Positions 53,186 through 63,044 of a stretch of DNA of 64,000 nt are shown here, in pieces (within the stretch, counting starts at the first letter, position 1; each line of letters opens with the position of its first letter). Under the pieces are notes generated by a model, which was given only the letters and a program-made list of their open reading frames with translations, did no database searches and was not told the DNA's origin. The position numbers were made by a program, and so were the translations under genes. This stretch comes from Sphingomonas aurea (GTDB lineage: Bacteria; Pseudomonadota; Alphaproteobacteria; Sphingomonadales; Sphingomonadaceae). The stretch is taken from positions 156,902 through 220,901 of the forward strand of contig NZ_JAUUDS010000005.1 of the NCBI RefSeq assembly GCF_030678875.1, read 5' to 3'.

Positions 53186-53784
53186 GTGTGGAGGCCGTGA
53201 TCCTGCGCCCCGACCTCGCGATCATCGCCGACCATGTCGATCCCGGTGCGCGGGTGCTGGACGTCGGCTGCGGCGACGGCGCGCTGATGGCCGCTTTGCG
53301 CGACACGCGCGGGGTCGATGCGCGCGGGCTGGAAATCGATCCGGCGAATGTCGCGCGCGCGGTCGGTCGCGGGCTGCCGGTCATCCAGGGCGATGCCGAC
53401 CTGGATCTTGCCGGCTATCCCGACGCCAGCTTCGACTATGCGATCCTCAGCCAGACGCTCCAGACCTGCCGCGCGCCCGACCAGGTGCTCGACGAGCTGC
53501 TGCGGATCGGTCGGCGCGCCTTCGTGTCCTTTCCGAACTTCGCCCATTGGCGCGTCCGCCTGTCGCTGCTGTGGGGCGGGCGGATGCCGGTGACCCGGCT
53601 GCTGCCCGAACAATGGTATGACACGCCCAATATCCATCACGTCACCATCGACGATTTTCGTGCCTTTCTCGCCGGCCGCGCCGTGCGGATCGAGGATGCG
53701 TGGTTCCTCTCGAAGGGCGGTGCACGGACGTCGACAGGAGCCAACCTGTTGGCAGAGCACGCCGTTTTTCTTTTGAAGCGATAA
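53182..53784 (+). CDS. metW: methionine biosynthesis protein MetW
   Basis: A 200-residue methyltransferase-fold protein. VLDVGCGDG at 25-33, LSQTLQTCRAPDQVLDELLRIGRRAFVSFPNFAHW and PEQWYDTPNIHHVTIDDF identify MetW, which supports MetX. The GTG start overlaps the GNAT stop; a second GTG two codons later is also possible. Confidence 0.93.
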   Translation: MSVEAVILRPDLAIIADHVDPGARVLDVGCGDGALMAALRDTRGVDARGLEIDPANVARAVGRGLPVIQGDADLDLAGYPDASFDYAILSQTLQTCRAPDQVLDELLRIGRRAFVSFPNFAHWRVRLSLLWGGRMPVTRLLPEQWYDTPNIHHVTIDDFRAFLAGRAVRIEDAWFLSKGGARTSTGANLLAEHAVFLLKR

Positions 53785-53839
53785 TTTCGGAACAAGTGCG
53801 TGACAGCGATGTTAATCCACATCACTTCTAGGTTGCACC

Positions 53840-54241
53840 ATGAGTAAGACCGCGCTGATCGTCGAGGACGAGATTTTCGTCGCATTGGACCTGGAACGGA
53901 TCCTGATCGACGCGGGATATCATGTCGCGGCGATCGCCGCCGACGCCGAGAGCGCCCTGGCGGCCGCGCCGGAATGCGGCTTTGCCTTTGTCGACGTCAA
54001 CCTGCGCGACGGCCCGACCGGGCCCACCATCGCCCGCCGGATCGCCGCCGAGCACGGCATCAAGGTGGTCTTCGTCACCGCCAACCCCGCCCAGATCGGC
54101 GATGGTGACGGCGCGCTCGGCTATATCCGCAAACCGTTCAGCGAGCGCGCGATCCTCGCCGCGGCAGCGATGGCGACCGCGGGCGACGCGCCGGCGAACG
54201 ACGATGTCGTTCCATTCGCCGACCGTGCCGAGCCGGCGTAG
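53840..54241 (+). CDS. single-domain response regulator
   Basis: A 133-residue receiver domain with no output domain. VEDE at 8-11, phosphoacceptor Asp52 in FAFVDVNLRDGPTG, and Lys in YIRKPFS. Single-domain regulators pass phosphate on or bind other proteins. It converges with the HWE kinase gene next door (50 bases between stops) and may be its partner, or part of the general stress response network. Confidence 0.88.
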   Translation: MSKTALIVEDEIFVALDLERILIDAGYHVAAIAADAESALAAAPECGFAFVDVNLRDGPTGPTIARRIAAEHGIKVVFVTANPAQIGDGDGALGYIRKPFSERAILAAAAMATAGDAPANDDVVPFADRAEPA

Positions 54242-54291
54242 AGCAAACCCTTCTCCGCTCGAAATGTCGCGCAGGTTTTAGCGGCGCACCC

Positions 54292-55767
54292 TTACCGCCG
54301 TCGCAGCGACGTCATCGGCACGGTCACGGTCAGCACCAATCCTTCCCGCCGCCAGTCGCGCTCCACGCTGCCGCCCAGCTGTCGGATCGCGGACATCTCG
54401 ATCAGCTGACTACCGAACCCGCCAGTGCCCGCCGGCGTCGTAGCGATCAAGGGGCCACCCTGTTCGGACCAGCGAAGCACGACCTGCGGCTCCTCGCTCG
54501 CGATCGTCACCGTTACCGATCCGCCTTCCGCCGAGAGCGCGCCGTACTTGCTCGCATTGGTCGCCAGCTCATGGAACAGCAGCGCCAGGGGCGTTGCCGA
54601 GCGATCGTCGATCACCACATCGTCGCCCTTCACCAGCACGCGGCTCTCGCCGGCGGGCGCATAGGGCGCGAACAGGTCGGCGAGCAGCCCTTTCAGGCTG
54701 TCCTGCTGCGCGGTCGGCCGCGACTGTGCGCTGTGCGGACGGACGAAGTCGTGCGCGCGGCCCAGCGCCGTGATGCGCTGGCGCAGGTCGGTCGCGATCG
54801 GCGCGAACTCGGGCCGGGCACGCGCGGCGAACTGGATCAGCCCGGCGATCACCGCGAAGATGTTCTTGATCCGGTGCGACAATTCCTGGCTGATGATCTC
54901 GCGCTCTTCCAGCGCCAGCTTCTGCTCGTGAATGTCGGTGCAGGTGCCGAACCAGCGCGTGATCGCGCCGCCCGCGTCGCGCACCGGCAGCGCCCGGCCC
55001 AGCACCCAGCGATAAGTGCCGTCGAAATGCTTCAGGCGATACTCGATCTGGTACGGCTCGCCGGTGGTCAGGCTGTGGCGCCAGATCGTCCAGGCGCGCT
55101 CCTGATCGTCGGCGTGGAACATGTCGTTCCAGCCCTCACCGTCGGTCGTTCCCTGGGGTACGCCGGTGAATTCGTACCAGCGTGCGTTGTAATAGTCGTG
55201 GAAGCCGTCGGGCCGGGTCGACCAGACCATCTGCGGCATCGTGTCGGCCAGGGTGCGGAAGCGCAGGTCGCTCTCTTCCAGCGCGCGGCGCGACTGCGCC
55301 TCGCTCGCGTCCTGCTCGCGCGCGGTTCGCCGCCCTTCCAGCCGCGCCATCGCTCCGCGTGCGAGTACCTCCAGCCCCTGCCACTGCAGCGGCGTCAGCC
55401 CGGCGCGCGGTACCGTGTCGAGGACGCACAGCGTGCCGAGGATCGCTCCATCGTCACCGCGCAGGGGCGCGCCGGCATAGAAGCGGACGAACGGCTCCGC
55501 CGTGACCAGCGGGTTGTCGACGAAGCGGGCATCCAGATGCGTGTCGGGCACCTCGATCGGTCCGCCAGCGGCGATCGCATGGATGCAGAACGAAATATCG
55601 GCCGGCGTTCCGTCCAGCCCGATGCCGGTGCGCGCCAGGAAATGCTGGTACTCCGCCTCGATCAGCGTGACGAGCGCGACCGGCGCGTCGCATAGCGCCG
55701 CCGCGAAGTGCGTCAGGTCGTCGAGCGCACCCGACGCGGCCACGCCATGCGCGTCGTAGATCGACAT
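54292..55767 (-). CDS. HWE-family histidine kinase with GAF and PAS domains
   Basis: A 491-residue soluble kinase from the ATG giving MSIYDAHG (GGAG eight bases upstream; a TTG at 55812 would add 15 residues). GAF at about 10-145, PAS/PAC at about 165-285. The H-box is QELSHRIKNIFA with His298. N-box FHELATNASKYGAL and the WSEQGG motif with the Trp-x-Glu of HWE kinases. No membrane segments, so a cytoplasmic signal such as light, redox or a ligand is likely. PAS lacks the NCRFLQ motif of LOV domains, so blue-light sensing is not supported. Confidence 0.9.
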   Translation of the reverse strand: MSIYDAHGVAASGALDDLTHFAAALCDAPVALVTLIEAEYQHFLARTGIGLDGTPADISFCIHAIAAGGPIEVPDTHLDARFVDNPLVTAEPFVRFYAGAPLRGDDGAILGTLCVLDTVPRAGLTPLQWQGLEVLARGAMARLEGRRTAREQDASEAQSRRALEESDLRFRTLADTMPQMVWSTRPDGFHDYYNARWYEFTGVPQGTTDGEGWNDMFHADDQERAWTIWRHSLTTGEPYQIEYRLKHFDGTYRWVLGRALPVRDAGGAITRWFGTCTDIHEQKLALEEREIISQELSHRIKNIFAVIAGLIQFAARARPEFAPIATDLRQRITALGRAHDFVRPHSAQSRPTAQQDSLKGLLADLFAPYAPAGESRVLVKGDDVVIDDRSATPLALLFHELATNASKYGALSAEGGSVTVTIASEEPQVVLRWSEQGGPLIATTPAGTGGFGSQLIEMSAIRQLGGSVERDWRREGLVLTVTVPMTSLRRR

Positions 55768-55821
55768 CACACGCGCTCCGTCGCCGGAGCAGAGCAGGGG
55801 GTCCGGGCTCAACCGCCGACC

Positions 55822-56373
55822 TTAGAACGGCACGTCGTCGTCGAGATCGTCGGCGAAGCCGCCACCGCTGCTGCTGCCCCCGCCATAGCCGCCGCCGCCA
55901 CGGCTGCCGCCGCCCGACGAACCGCCGCGACCGCCGCCGAAGTCGTTGCCGCCGCCGCCGCTGCCCCAGTCGTCACCGCCGCGACCACCGCCGCCGCCGC
56001 CCTGGCTCCCACCGCCGCCATTCGGTCCGTCGAGCATCGTCAGCACGCTGTTGAAGCCCTGCAACACGATCTCGGTCGAATATTTATCCTGGCCCTGCTG
56101 ATCCTGCCACTTCCGCGTCTGCAGCTGGCCCTCGATATAGACCTTTGATCCCTTGCGCAGGAATCGCTCGGCGACGTTCGCCAGCCCCTCGTTGAAGATC
56201 GCGACCGAGTGCCACTCGGTTTTCTCCTTGCGCTCGCCGGAGTTGCGGTCCTTCCACGACTCGGAGGTGGCGATGCGCAGGTTCACCACCTTGCCGCCGT
56301 TCTGGAATGTCCGGCTTTCGGGATCGCGTCCCAGATTGCCGACCAGAATCACCTTGTTGACGCTGCCCGCCAT
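55822..56373 (-). CDS. ssb: single-stranded DNA-binding protein
   Basis: A 183-residue SSB. OB fold covers residues 1-112 ([36 protein letters not shown]). A glycine-rich disordered linker of about 60 residues follows, and the tip is DDDVPF, which recruits partner proteins. It protects single-stranded DNA in replication and repair. Confidence 0.97.
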   Translation of the reverse strand: MAGSVNKVILVGNLGRDPESRTFQNGGKVVNLRIATSESWKDRNSGERKEKTEWHSVAIFNEGLANVAERFLRKGSKVYIEGQLQTRKWQDQQGQDKYSTEIVLQGFNSVLTMLDGPNGGGGSQGGGGGGRGGDDWGSGGGGNDFGGGRGGSSGGGSRGGGGYGGGSSSGGGFADDLDDDVPF

Positions 56374-56388
56374 GTACTGCCCCGAAAT

Positions 56389-58251
56389 CTAGAGGCCGAC
56401 GGCGACCGCCAGCCAGTATGTGATGCCGGCCATGATGTAGGCCGCTGCGAACAAATAGCCAACCATGAACGCCGGCCATCGCCAGCCGTTCGTCTCGCGC
56501 CGGGTCACGGCGATGGTGGATATGCACTGCGGCGCGAACACGAACCACATCAGGAACGCGAGCGCGGTCGGCAGGCTCCATCGGTTGCGCAGATTCTCGG
56601 TGATCGCCTTCTGTCCGCCCTCCGCCTCGGGATCGTCGATGGCATAGACGGTGCCGATCGCCGCCACGGCAACCTCGCGCGCGGCCATCGCCGGGATCAG
56701 CGCCAGCGCGATGTCGCGGTTGAAGCCGATCGGCCGCACCACGGTCTCCAGCCCGCCGGCAATCCGCCCCGCCACCGAGTAATCGACCGGCGAGATGCCG
56801 CTGCCGGCCGGTGGCTTGGGGAAGGAAAGGAGCGCCCACAGCACGACCGTGGTCAGCGCGATGATCGTGCCGGCACGCTTCAGGAAGATCACCGTCCGCG
56901 TCCACAGCCCCAGCGCCACATCGCGCCACAGCGGCAGCTGATATTTCGGCATCTCCATCATGAAACCCGACGACGCGCCCTTGGTCACCGTTCGCCTGAG
57001 CAGCAGCGCGGCGACGAAGGCGCCCAGGATGCCCATGACGTAGAGGCCGAGCAGCACCAGCCCCTGCAAGCCGATCCAGCCGCCGATCGTCCGGTCGGGG
57101 ATGAAGGCACCGATGATGATCGTGTAGACCGGCAGCCGCGCCGAGCAGGTCATCAGCGGCGCGATCAGGATGGTGGTCAGCCGGTCCTTCTCGTCGTCGA
57201 TCGTCCGCGTCGCCATGATGCCGGGCACCGCGCAGGCGAAGCTCGACAGCAGTGGGATGAAGGCGCGGCCCGACAGGCCGACCCGCGCCATCATCCGGTC
57301 CATCAGGAAGGCGGCGCGGACCATGTATCCGGTCGCCTCCAGCACCAGGATGAACAGGAACAGGATCAGGATCTGCGGCAGGAACACGATCACCGCGCCG
57401 ACGCCGGCGATCAGCCCGTCGGTGATGAGCGAGCGCAGCACCCCGTCGGGCATCAGCCCGGCCACGCCTGCCTCCAGCAGCTTGAAACCGTCCTCGATCC
57501 AGCCGATCGGCGCCTCCGACCAGGCGAACACCGCCTGGAACATGACGAACAGCAGCGCCAGGAGCAGGAGCGGCCCGAATACCGGATGCAGCGCGACGCT
57601 GTCGAGCATGTGACCCCAGCGCCGCCCCGGCGTTTCCGCCACGACGGCGGCGTGCGCGATGGTGCGGGCGCGGCGCTGCAGCGTCACGATATCCTCGACC
57701 ACGCCGTCGGACGGGGGCAGGTGGCGCACCGCGCTGCCCCCGACGATGCCGGTCAGTGCGGCGCGCAGATCGTCCAGTCCACGCCGCCGCACGGCGACCG
57801 TGGGGATCACCGGAACGCCCAGCTCACGCTCCAGCACTGCGGCGTCGAGGGTCAGTCCGTCGCGCTCGGCGAGGTCGATCATATTGAGCGCGACCACGAC
57901 CGGCAGGCCCAGTGCCAGCAGCTGGAGTGCGAAACGCAGGTGGTTGTCGAGGTTGGCGGCGTCGACGACGATGACGATCGCGTCGGGCAACCGCTCATAC
58001 CCACCGCGCCCGGTGACGACGTCGCACGTCACCCGCTCGTCGGCGGAGGCCGGGTCCAGGCTGTAGGTTCCGGGCAGGTCGACCAACTCGACCGGCCGCC
58101 CGTCGTCGAGCGCGAGGCGGCCCGAGTGCCGCTCGACCGTGACGCCGGGATAATTGCCGACCTTCTGCCGCGCGCCGGTCAGCGCGTTGAACAGCGCGCT
58201 CTTGCCGGCATTGGGATTGCCGACGAGCGCGACCAGGGGCGCGGGGGTCAC
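56389..58251 (-). CDS. feoB: ferrous iron transport protein B
   Basis: A 620-residue FeoB. N-terminal G domain with P-loop GNPNAGKSA (11-19) and VELVDLPGTYSL. Membrane domain with about ten helices, including two Gate motifs (FACAVPGIMATRTI, FAPQCISTIAVTRRE) with their cysteines. It imports Fe2+. The GTG start is one base after the feoA stop. Confidence 0.95.
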   Translation of the reverse strand: MTPAPLVALVGNPNAGKSALFNALTGARQKVGNYPGVTVERHSGRLALDDGRPVELVDLPGTYSLDPASADERVTCDVVTGRGGYERLPDAIVIVVDAANLDNHLRFALQLLALGLPVVVALNMIDLAERDGLTLDAAVLERELGVPVIPTVAVRRRGLDDLRAALTGIVGGSAVRHLPPSDGVVEDIVTLQRRARTIAHAAVVAETPGRRWGHMLDSVALHPVFGPLLLLALLFVMFQAVFAWSEAPIGWIEDGFKLLEAGVAGLMPDGVLRSLITDGLIAGVGAVIVFLPQILILFLFILVLEATGYMVRAAFLMDRMMARVGLSGRAFIPLLSSFACAVPGIMATRTIDDEKDRLTTILIAPLMTCSARLPVYTIIIGAFIPDRTIGGWIGLQGLVLLGLYVMGILGAFVAALLLRRTVTKGASSGFMMEMPKYQLPLWRDVALGLWTRTVIFLKRAGTIIALTTVVLWALLSFPKPPAGSGISPVDYSVAGRIAGGLETVVRPIGFNRDIALALIPAMAAREVAVAAIGTVYAIDDPEAEGGQKAITENLRNRWSLPTALAFLMWFVFAPQCISTIAVTRRETNGWRWPAFMVGYLFAAAYIMAGITYWLAVAVGL

Positions 58252-58252
58252 G

Positions 58253-58507
58253 TCAGCTGCGGACGGAGACGCTGATCGCGGCAGCCACAGTCCGACGCAG
58301 CGCCACCGTCATCCGGCCGATCCTGCAGGCGATCGGGCCGCTGCCCAGCCGCGCGCGGTGCAGTACCTCGACGCCGACACCCTCGTCGAACCCCAGCTCC
58401 CGCAGCCGCCGCGCCTCTGGCACGGCGAGCCGGTCCCAGTCGATCGACGCGACCGTCGCGCGCTGGTGCCGGGGAAAAGTGACGAGGCTGTCGATCATGG
58501 TCGCCAT
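58253..58507 (-). CDS. feoA: ferrous iron transport protein A
   Basis: An 84-residue SH3-like FeoA. ARRLRELGFDEGVGVEVLHRARLGSGPIACRIG is the family core. It assists FeoB. Two starts (MATMIDSL or MIDSL) are possible. No Fur box was confirmed in the gap up to the COQ9-type gene. Confidence 0.88.
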   Translation of the reverse strand: MATMIDSLVTFPRHQRATVASIDWDRLAVPEARRLRELGFDEGVGVEVLHRARLGSGPIACRIGRMTVALRRTVAAAISVSVRS

Positions 58508-58577
58508 GGCTGCCAGATAAGCGGCCTGCGAACGATTATCAATTGCTTTGATTCATCTTCGCCCAAGGAGGGGCGAG

Positions 58578-59258
58578 TCACACCGCCGGATAGCGCAACC
58601 GCCCGACGAAGCGCGACAGGCTCGGCCGATGTTCGGTGCGGCGCAGGAAACCCGCCTTGGCCTTCTCGAACCGCATGATCCCGTCGATCCGCCGGCTGAG
58701 GAAGGCGCGGGTGTCGGCCAATCCCTCGCTGCCGTCATCCAGGAACACCGCGACGGTCGATCCATATACCGCCAGCAGCATCGCCCGCTTGGTATAATGG
58801 TTATAGTCGGTCGCCGTGTCGCCCGCCGCGCGCCACATCCGGTCGACGCTGCGCCAGCCGAGTCGCGCCGCGGTGGCGACGTTCTGCGGCATCGCCAGGA
58901 TCGCCAGCGCGCGGCGCAGCGCCTCACGCTCGGGTGCCAGCGCGATCAGCCGCGACTCGACCAGCGCGGTGATCCGCTCGCGGATCTTCATCGCCTTCAG
59001 CCGCTCGGGCGGCAGGTCGGCGGCCATCGCTTGGTCAACCGCGTCGAACCACGCGTCGATCATCGCCACCGGCCCGCCTGCAAAGGCGAGGCGGGCGATG
59101 TCGGTGTCCACCCCCTGCACCTCGGCGGCGAGGTCGCGTGCCGCGTCGCCCCAGCCGTCGAAGGCGGCGTTGGTGGCGATCGCCGGGGCGAGCATCAGCC
59201 GGATCTCGTCCAGTGTCGGATCGGGCGTCGGATCGGTGCGAACGGTCAGGTCGGTCAT
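58578..59258 (-). CDS. COQ9 family protein
   Basis: A 226-residue protein. RLGWRSVDRMWRAAGDTATDYNHYTKRAMLLAVYGSTVAVFLDD contains the COQ9 signature. COQ9 binds isoprenoids and presents substrates in ubiquinone synthesis. N-terminal segment (about 1-60) is helical. The start is four bases inside the end of the upstream transporter gene, an ATGA overlap. Confidence 0.87.
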   Translation of the reverse strand: MTDLTVRTDPTPDPTLDEIRLMLAPAIATNAAFDGWGDAARDLAAEVQGVDTDIARLAFAGGPVAMIDAWFDAVDQAMAADLPPERLKAMKIRERITALVESRLIALAPEREALRRALAILAMPQNVATAARLGWRSVDRMWRAAGDTATDYNHYTKRAMLLAVYGSTVAVFLDDGSEGLADTRAFLSRRIDGIMRFEKAKAGFLRRTEHRPSLSRFVGRLRYPAV

Positions 59259-60163
59259 CGCGGCTCCTCCGCCGTCACATGCGCATCCGTGGCCGCCGGC
59301 GCAACCCGCGGCGCGCGGCGCACCAGCACCAGCGCGACCGCGACCATCACCACCCCGACCAGGTCGGGCGCGCCCAGCCGCTCGCCATAGGCGATCCAGC
59401 CGATCGCGGCAGCGACGATCGGCTGGATCAGCAGCGCGATGCCGATGACCAGCGGCGACAGCTTGCCCAGCGCATAGATCATGCAGCCCTGGCCGATCAC
59501 CTGGCTGACCAGCGCCATGCCGATCAGCGGCGCCCAGTTCCCCGGCCACACCCGCTCGCCCAGCGCGGTCGCGAACAGCAGCAGCGGCACGATGCTGGCG
59601 ACCGTCGACACCGCCAGCGCGGATAGCGGCGCCATCCGGTCGCGCACCCGGGCCATCAGCACGAAATAGACGGTGTAGAGCAGCCCCGCGCCCAGCGAGA
59701 GCATGTCGCCGACCAGATTGCGCGGATCGAGCTGGTACGACCGCCCGAGCAGCAGCGTCGCGCCCGCCGCCGCTAGCCCCAGCGCCAGTCCCTGCGTCCG
59801 GCTCGGCCAGCTGCGCGCGATCACGAAGCCATAGATGGGGAAGATCAGCGTCGCGCAATTGCCGAACAGCGTCGCATTGGCGAGCGTCGTGCGCAGGATA
59901 CCCAGATGCCAGGTGCCGAGATCGGCGGCAAAGGCGACGCCCGCCAATGCCAGCATTCCCCAGAGCATCGACGGCAGCCGCTGCGGCCGTCCCCCGCCGG
60001 CCAGCGCCAGCGCGATCAGCAGGGGCGCCGCCAGGGTAATCCGCCAGAAGGCCGAGGCGACCGGACCGGTATCCGCCACCCGCACGAACCAGCCGCCGCA
60101 TGCCAGCGCGACGTTGGCGACGACGACGGCGAGGAACGCCAGTCGCGTGCCGCTGCCGCTCAT
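59255..60163 (-). CDS. EamA/DMT-family membrane transporter
   Basis: A 302-residue protein with about ten membrane helices arranged as two EamA repeats (FLAVVVANVALACGGWFVR, then second half from about LGAGLLYTVYFVLMA). Substrate unknown: family members export amino acids or other metabolites. Start taken as MSGSGTRLAF; an ATG 15 codons upstream (MHDDAPP) has AAGGGG before it and remains possible. Confidence 0.82.
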   Translation of the reverse strand: MSGSGTRLAFLAVVVANVALACGGWFVRVADTGPVASAFWRITLAAPLLIALALAGGGRPQRLPSMLWGMLALAGVAFAADLGTWHLGILRTTLANATLFGNCATLIFPIYGFVIARSWPSRTQGLALGLAAAGATLLLGRSYQLDPRNLVGDMLSLGAGLLYTVYFVLMARVRDRMAPLSALAVSTVASIVPLLLFATALGERVWPGNWAPLIGMALVSQVIGQGCMIYALGKLSPLVIGIALLIQPIVAAAIGWIAYGERLGAPDLVGVVMVAVALVLVRRAPRVAPAATDAHVTAEEPR

Positions 60164-60275
60164 ACTTGGCCCTGCACCAGAAAATCTTGGGGGCGCGTCG
60201 TCGTGCATGGCGCCCCTTAGCGCCCTATCTCCCGCCCCGACAGGTCGGAGATGCCGGCCGTTCACAGGAGTTTCC

Positions 60276-61364
60276 ATGCCCAGCCTCTTCGATCCCATCA
60301 CGCTCGGCGCGACGCTCGCACCCAATCGCATCCTGATGGCGCCGCTGACCCGCGGCCGTGCGGACCGCCGCGCCGTGCCGACGCCGATCATGGCGGAGTA
60401 TTACGCGCAGCGCGCCAGTGCCGGGCTCATCATTTCCGAGGCGACCGGCATCAGTCGCGGCGGGCTGGGCTGGCCGTTCGCGCCCGGCCTGTGGTCGGAC
60501 GAGCAGGCAGAGGCATGGCGGCCGGTGACCGACGCGGTCCACGCCGCCGGCGGCCGCATCGTCGCCCAGCTGTGGCACATGGGCCGGCAGGGCCATTCCT
60601 CGGTCTATGAGGCGCAGCCGGTATCGTCCTCGGCGACGCGGACCAACGGGCAGGCGCACACCTATAGTGGCAAGCAGGACTTCGAGGTCGCCCGGCCGCT
60701 GTCGACCGACGAAATCCCGGCGCTGCTGGACGATTATGCCAACGCCACCCGCAACGCGCTCGCCGCCGGGTTCGACGGGGTGCAGATCCACGCCGCCAAT
60801 GGCTATCTGATCGACCAGTTCCTGCGCGACAACGCCAATTTCCGCGACGACCGCTATGGCGGCGCGCCCGAGAACCGCATTCGCCTGCTGCGCGAAGTGG
60901 CCGAGCGGGTGGCGAGCGTCGCCGGCGCCGATCGCACCAGCGTGCGCCTGTCGCCCAACGGCGACTCGCAGGGCGTGAACGACAGCGATCCCGCGTCGGT
61001 CTTCCTGCCCGCGGCCAAGGCGCTGTCCGACCTCGGCATCGCCTTCCTCGAGCTGCGCGAGCCCGGCCCGGACGGCACCTTCGGCAAGACCGACGTGCCG
61101 CGGCTCAGCCCGCAGATCCGCGATGTCTTCACCCCGCCGCTGGTGCTGAACTCGGACTATGACACGGTGGAGGCGGCGCAGGCCAAGCTCGACGACGGCA
61201 CCGCCGACGCGATCAGCTTCGGCCGCACCTTCCTCGCCAATCCCGATCTGCCGGAGCGGCTGCGCACCGGCGCCGCGCTGAACCAGAGCGACATGCGGAC
61301 CTGGTACAGCCAGGGACCCGAGGGTTACATCGACTATCCCGCGCTGGAGACCGAGGCGGCCTGA
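60276..61364 (+). CDS. old-yellow-enzyme family alkene reductase
   Basis: A 362-residue FMN enzyme. LFDPITLGATLAPNRILMAPLTRGRA, QLWHMGRQ (FMN and substrate His region), IHAANGYLIDQFLRD and DDRYGGAPENR are typical of the OYE/NemA group, which reduces activated C=C bonds and nitro compounds. CAGGAG lies eight bases before the ATG. It is divergent from the EamA gene. No regulator (NemR) is adjacent. Confidence 0.92.
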   Translation: MPSLFDPITLGATLAPNRILMAPLTRGRADRRAVPTPIMAEYYAQRASAGLIISEATGISRGGLGWPFAPGLWSDEQAEAWRPVTDAVHAAGGRIVAQLWHMGRQGHSSVYEAQPVSSSATRTNGQAHTYSGKQDFEVARPLSTDEIPALLDDYANATRNALAAGFDGVQIHAANGYLIDQFLRDNANFRDDRYGGAPENRIRLLREVAERVASVAGADRTSVRLSPNGDSQGVNDSDPASVFLPAAKALSDLGIAFLELREPGPDGTFGKTDVPRLSPQIRDVFTPPLVLNSDYDTVEAAQAKLDDGTADAISFGRTFLANPDLPERLRTGAALNQSDMRTWYSQGPEGYIDYPALETEAA

Positions 61365-61370
61365 TCCAGC

Positions 61371-61465
61371 CCAGTTCCCCGGCGGAGGCCGGGGCCCAGT
61401 TGGGAAGGTCTGCGCGACAGGGCATGACGTTTCTCAACTGGACCCCGGCCTTCGCCGGGGAACAG
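61371..61465. repeat. family B inverted-repeat pair
   Basis: A left unit at 61371-61408 with core TTCCCCGGCGGAGGCCGGGG and a right unit at 61433-61465 as its inverted near-copy (GACCCCGGCCTTCGCCGGGG). They sit between the OYE gene and ribH, which converge, so a shared hairpin terminator is possible. Confidence 0.8.
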
Positions 61466-61479
61466 CGATCAGCCGCTGC

Positions 61480-61893
61480 TCACCCGAATCGCGCCCGCAG
61501 CGCCAGCATCGCGAGTGCCGCCTTGGCTGCCTCGCCGCCCTTATCCTTCTCGTCCGGCCGCGCGCGGGTCAGCGCCTGCGCCTCGTTCTCGGTCGTCAGG
61601 ATACCGTTGCCGATCGCCAGCCCATCCATGGTCAGCGCCATGATCCCGCGCGCGCTCTCGCCGGCGACGATCTCGAAGTGATAGGTCTCGCCGCGGATCA
61701 CCACGCCCAGCGCGACGAACGCGTCATACGCCTCCGCGGCCAAGGCGATCGCGCCGGGCACCTCCAGCGCGCCGGGCACGGTGACCGTCTCGTGCGTGTG
61801 TCCCGCCGCCTCGATCGCCGCACGCGCGCCGGCCAGCAGCAGGTCGTTCAGATGGTCGTAGAAGCGCGCCTCGACGATCAATATGTTCGCCAT
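61480..61893 (-). CDS. ribH: 6,7-dimethyl-8-ribityllumazine synthase
   Basis: A 137-residue lumazine synthase, combining ArPP with dihydroxybutanone phosphate. [24 protein letters not shown] with the catalytic His, and [12 protein letters not shown] are the conserved segments. The start is directly on the ribBA stop (one shared base). Confidence 0.95.
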   Translation of the reverse strand: MANILIVEARFYDHLNDLLLAGARAAIEAAGHTHETVTVPGALEVPGAIALAAEAYDAFVALGVVIRGETYHFEIVAGESARGIMALTMDGLAIGNGILTTENEAQALTRARPDEKDKGGEAAKAALAMLALRARFG

Positions 61894-63044
61894 CAGATTC
61901 CCTCGATGCGGCGCTCGCCGACGATCGACAGGCCATAGCCGTCGAGGCCGACCAGCGTGTGGTGGGTGTTGGTGAGCAGCACCATGTCGTGCACGCCCAG
62001 TTCGGCCAGGATCATCGCGCCGACGCCATAGTCGCGCAGCTCCTCCATCGGCACCTCGACTCGCTCGCCCGCCTGCGCGCGTACCGCGCTGGTGAAGGCG
62101 TCGGCGCGCTGGCGGTTGATGAGGACGATGACGCCCGACCCCTCAGCCGCGATCATCTCCATCGACCGTTGCAGGATGCGGCCGCGCGGAGAGTCCTCGG
62201 CGAACACGTCGGCGAAGGGCGACAGCGCGTGCATCCGCACCAGTACCGGCTGCGACACGTCGAGCCGCCCCTTGACCAGCGCGACCTGCTCGGTGCCGGT
62301 CGCGGTGTTGCGATAGGCACGTACCGACCATTCACCGCCCCAGCGGCTGGTGAAGACCGACTGCGATTCGAGTCGCACCAGATGGTCGTGGCGGCGGCGA
62401 TAGGCGATCAGGTCGCGGATCGTGCCGATCTTGAGGCCATGCAGCTGCGCGAAGGCGACTAGGTCGTTCAGCCGGGCCATCGTCCCGTCCTCGTTCATCA
62501 CCTCGCAGATCACGCCCGCGGGGTTCAGGCCCGCCAGCCGCGACACGTCGACGGCCGCCTCGGTGTGGCCGGCGCGCACCAGCACGCCGCCGTCCTTGGC
62601 GATCAGCGGAAAGACATGGCCCGGGGTGACGATATCGGCGCGCGACTTGGTCGAGTCGATCGCCACCGCCACCGTCCGCGCGCGGTCGGCGGCGGAAATA
62701 CCGGTCGTCACGCCCTCGCGCGCCTCGATCGAGACGGTGAAGGCGGTCTCGTGACGGGTGCCGTTGTTGCGGCTCATCAGGTCCAGGCCCAGTTCGTCGA
62801 CCCGCGCCTTGGCCAGCGCCAGGCAGATCAGCCCGCGGCCGTGGCGCGCCATGAAGTTGATCTTCTCGGGCGTCGCCATCTGCGCGGGGATGACCAGGTC
62901 GCCTTCATTCTCGCGATCCTCGTCGTCGACCAGCAGGAACATGCGGCCGTTGCGCGCCTCGTCGATGATCTCTTCGGGCGTCGACAGGAACGCGTGGCGC
63001 AGGCGGGACACCTCAGCGGGGGACACCTTAGCGGGAATGGGCAC
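61893..63044 (-). CDS. RibBA-type protein: DHBP synthase with degenerate GTP cyclohydrolase II half
   Basis: A 383-residue fusion. The N-terminal half (1-205) is a good dihydroxybutanone phosphate synthase: [12 protein letters not shown] at 40-51, [28 protein letters not shown]. The C-terminal half (about 215-383) has the GCH II outline ([24 protein letters not shown]), but the three zinc cysteines of the active enzyme (normally in HSECLTGD and RCDCG) are absent, replaced by ALS and DSPRGR. It probably makes only DHBP; GTP cyclohydrolase II must be elsewhere. Confidence 0.9.
   Translation of the reverse strand: MPIPAKVSPAEVSRLRHAFLSTPEEIIDEARNGRMFLLVDDEDRENEGDLVIPAQMATPEKINFMARHGRGLICLALAKARVDELGLDLMSRNNGTRHETAFTVSIEAREGVTTGISAADRARTVAVAIDSTKSRADIVTPGHVFPLIAKDGGVLVRAGHTEAAVDVSRLAGLNPAGVICEVMNEDGTMARLNDLVAFAQLHGLKIGTIRDLIAYRRRHDHLVRLESQSVFTSRWGGEWSVRAYRNTATGTEQVALVKGRLDVSQPVLVRMHALSPFADVFAEDSPRGRILQRSMEMIAAEGSGVIVLINRQRADAFTSAVRAQAGERVEVPMEELRDYGVGAMILAELGVHDMVLLTNTHHTLVGLDGYGLSIVGERRIEGI

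Noticed and set aside
56209..58275. 688-codon forward frame over feoB and ssb
   Set aside because: Antisense of feoB with a histidine/arginine/glutamine-rich translation and no recognisable fold. FeoB on the other strand is certain.
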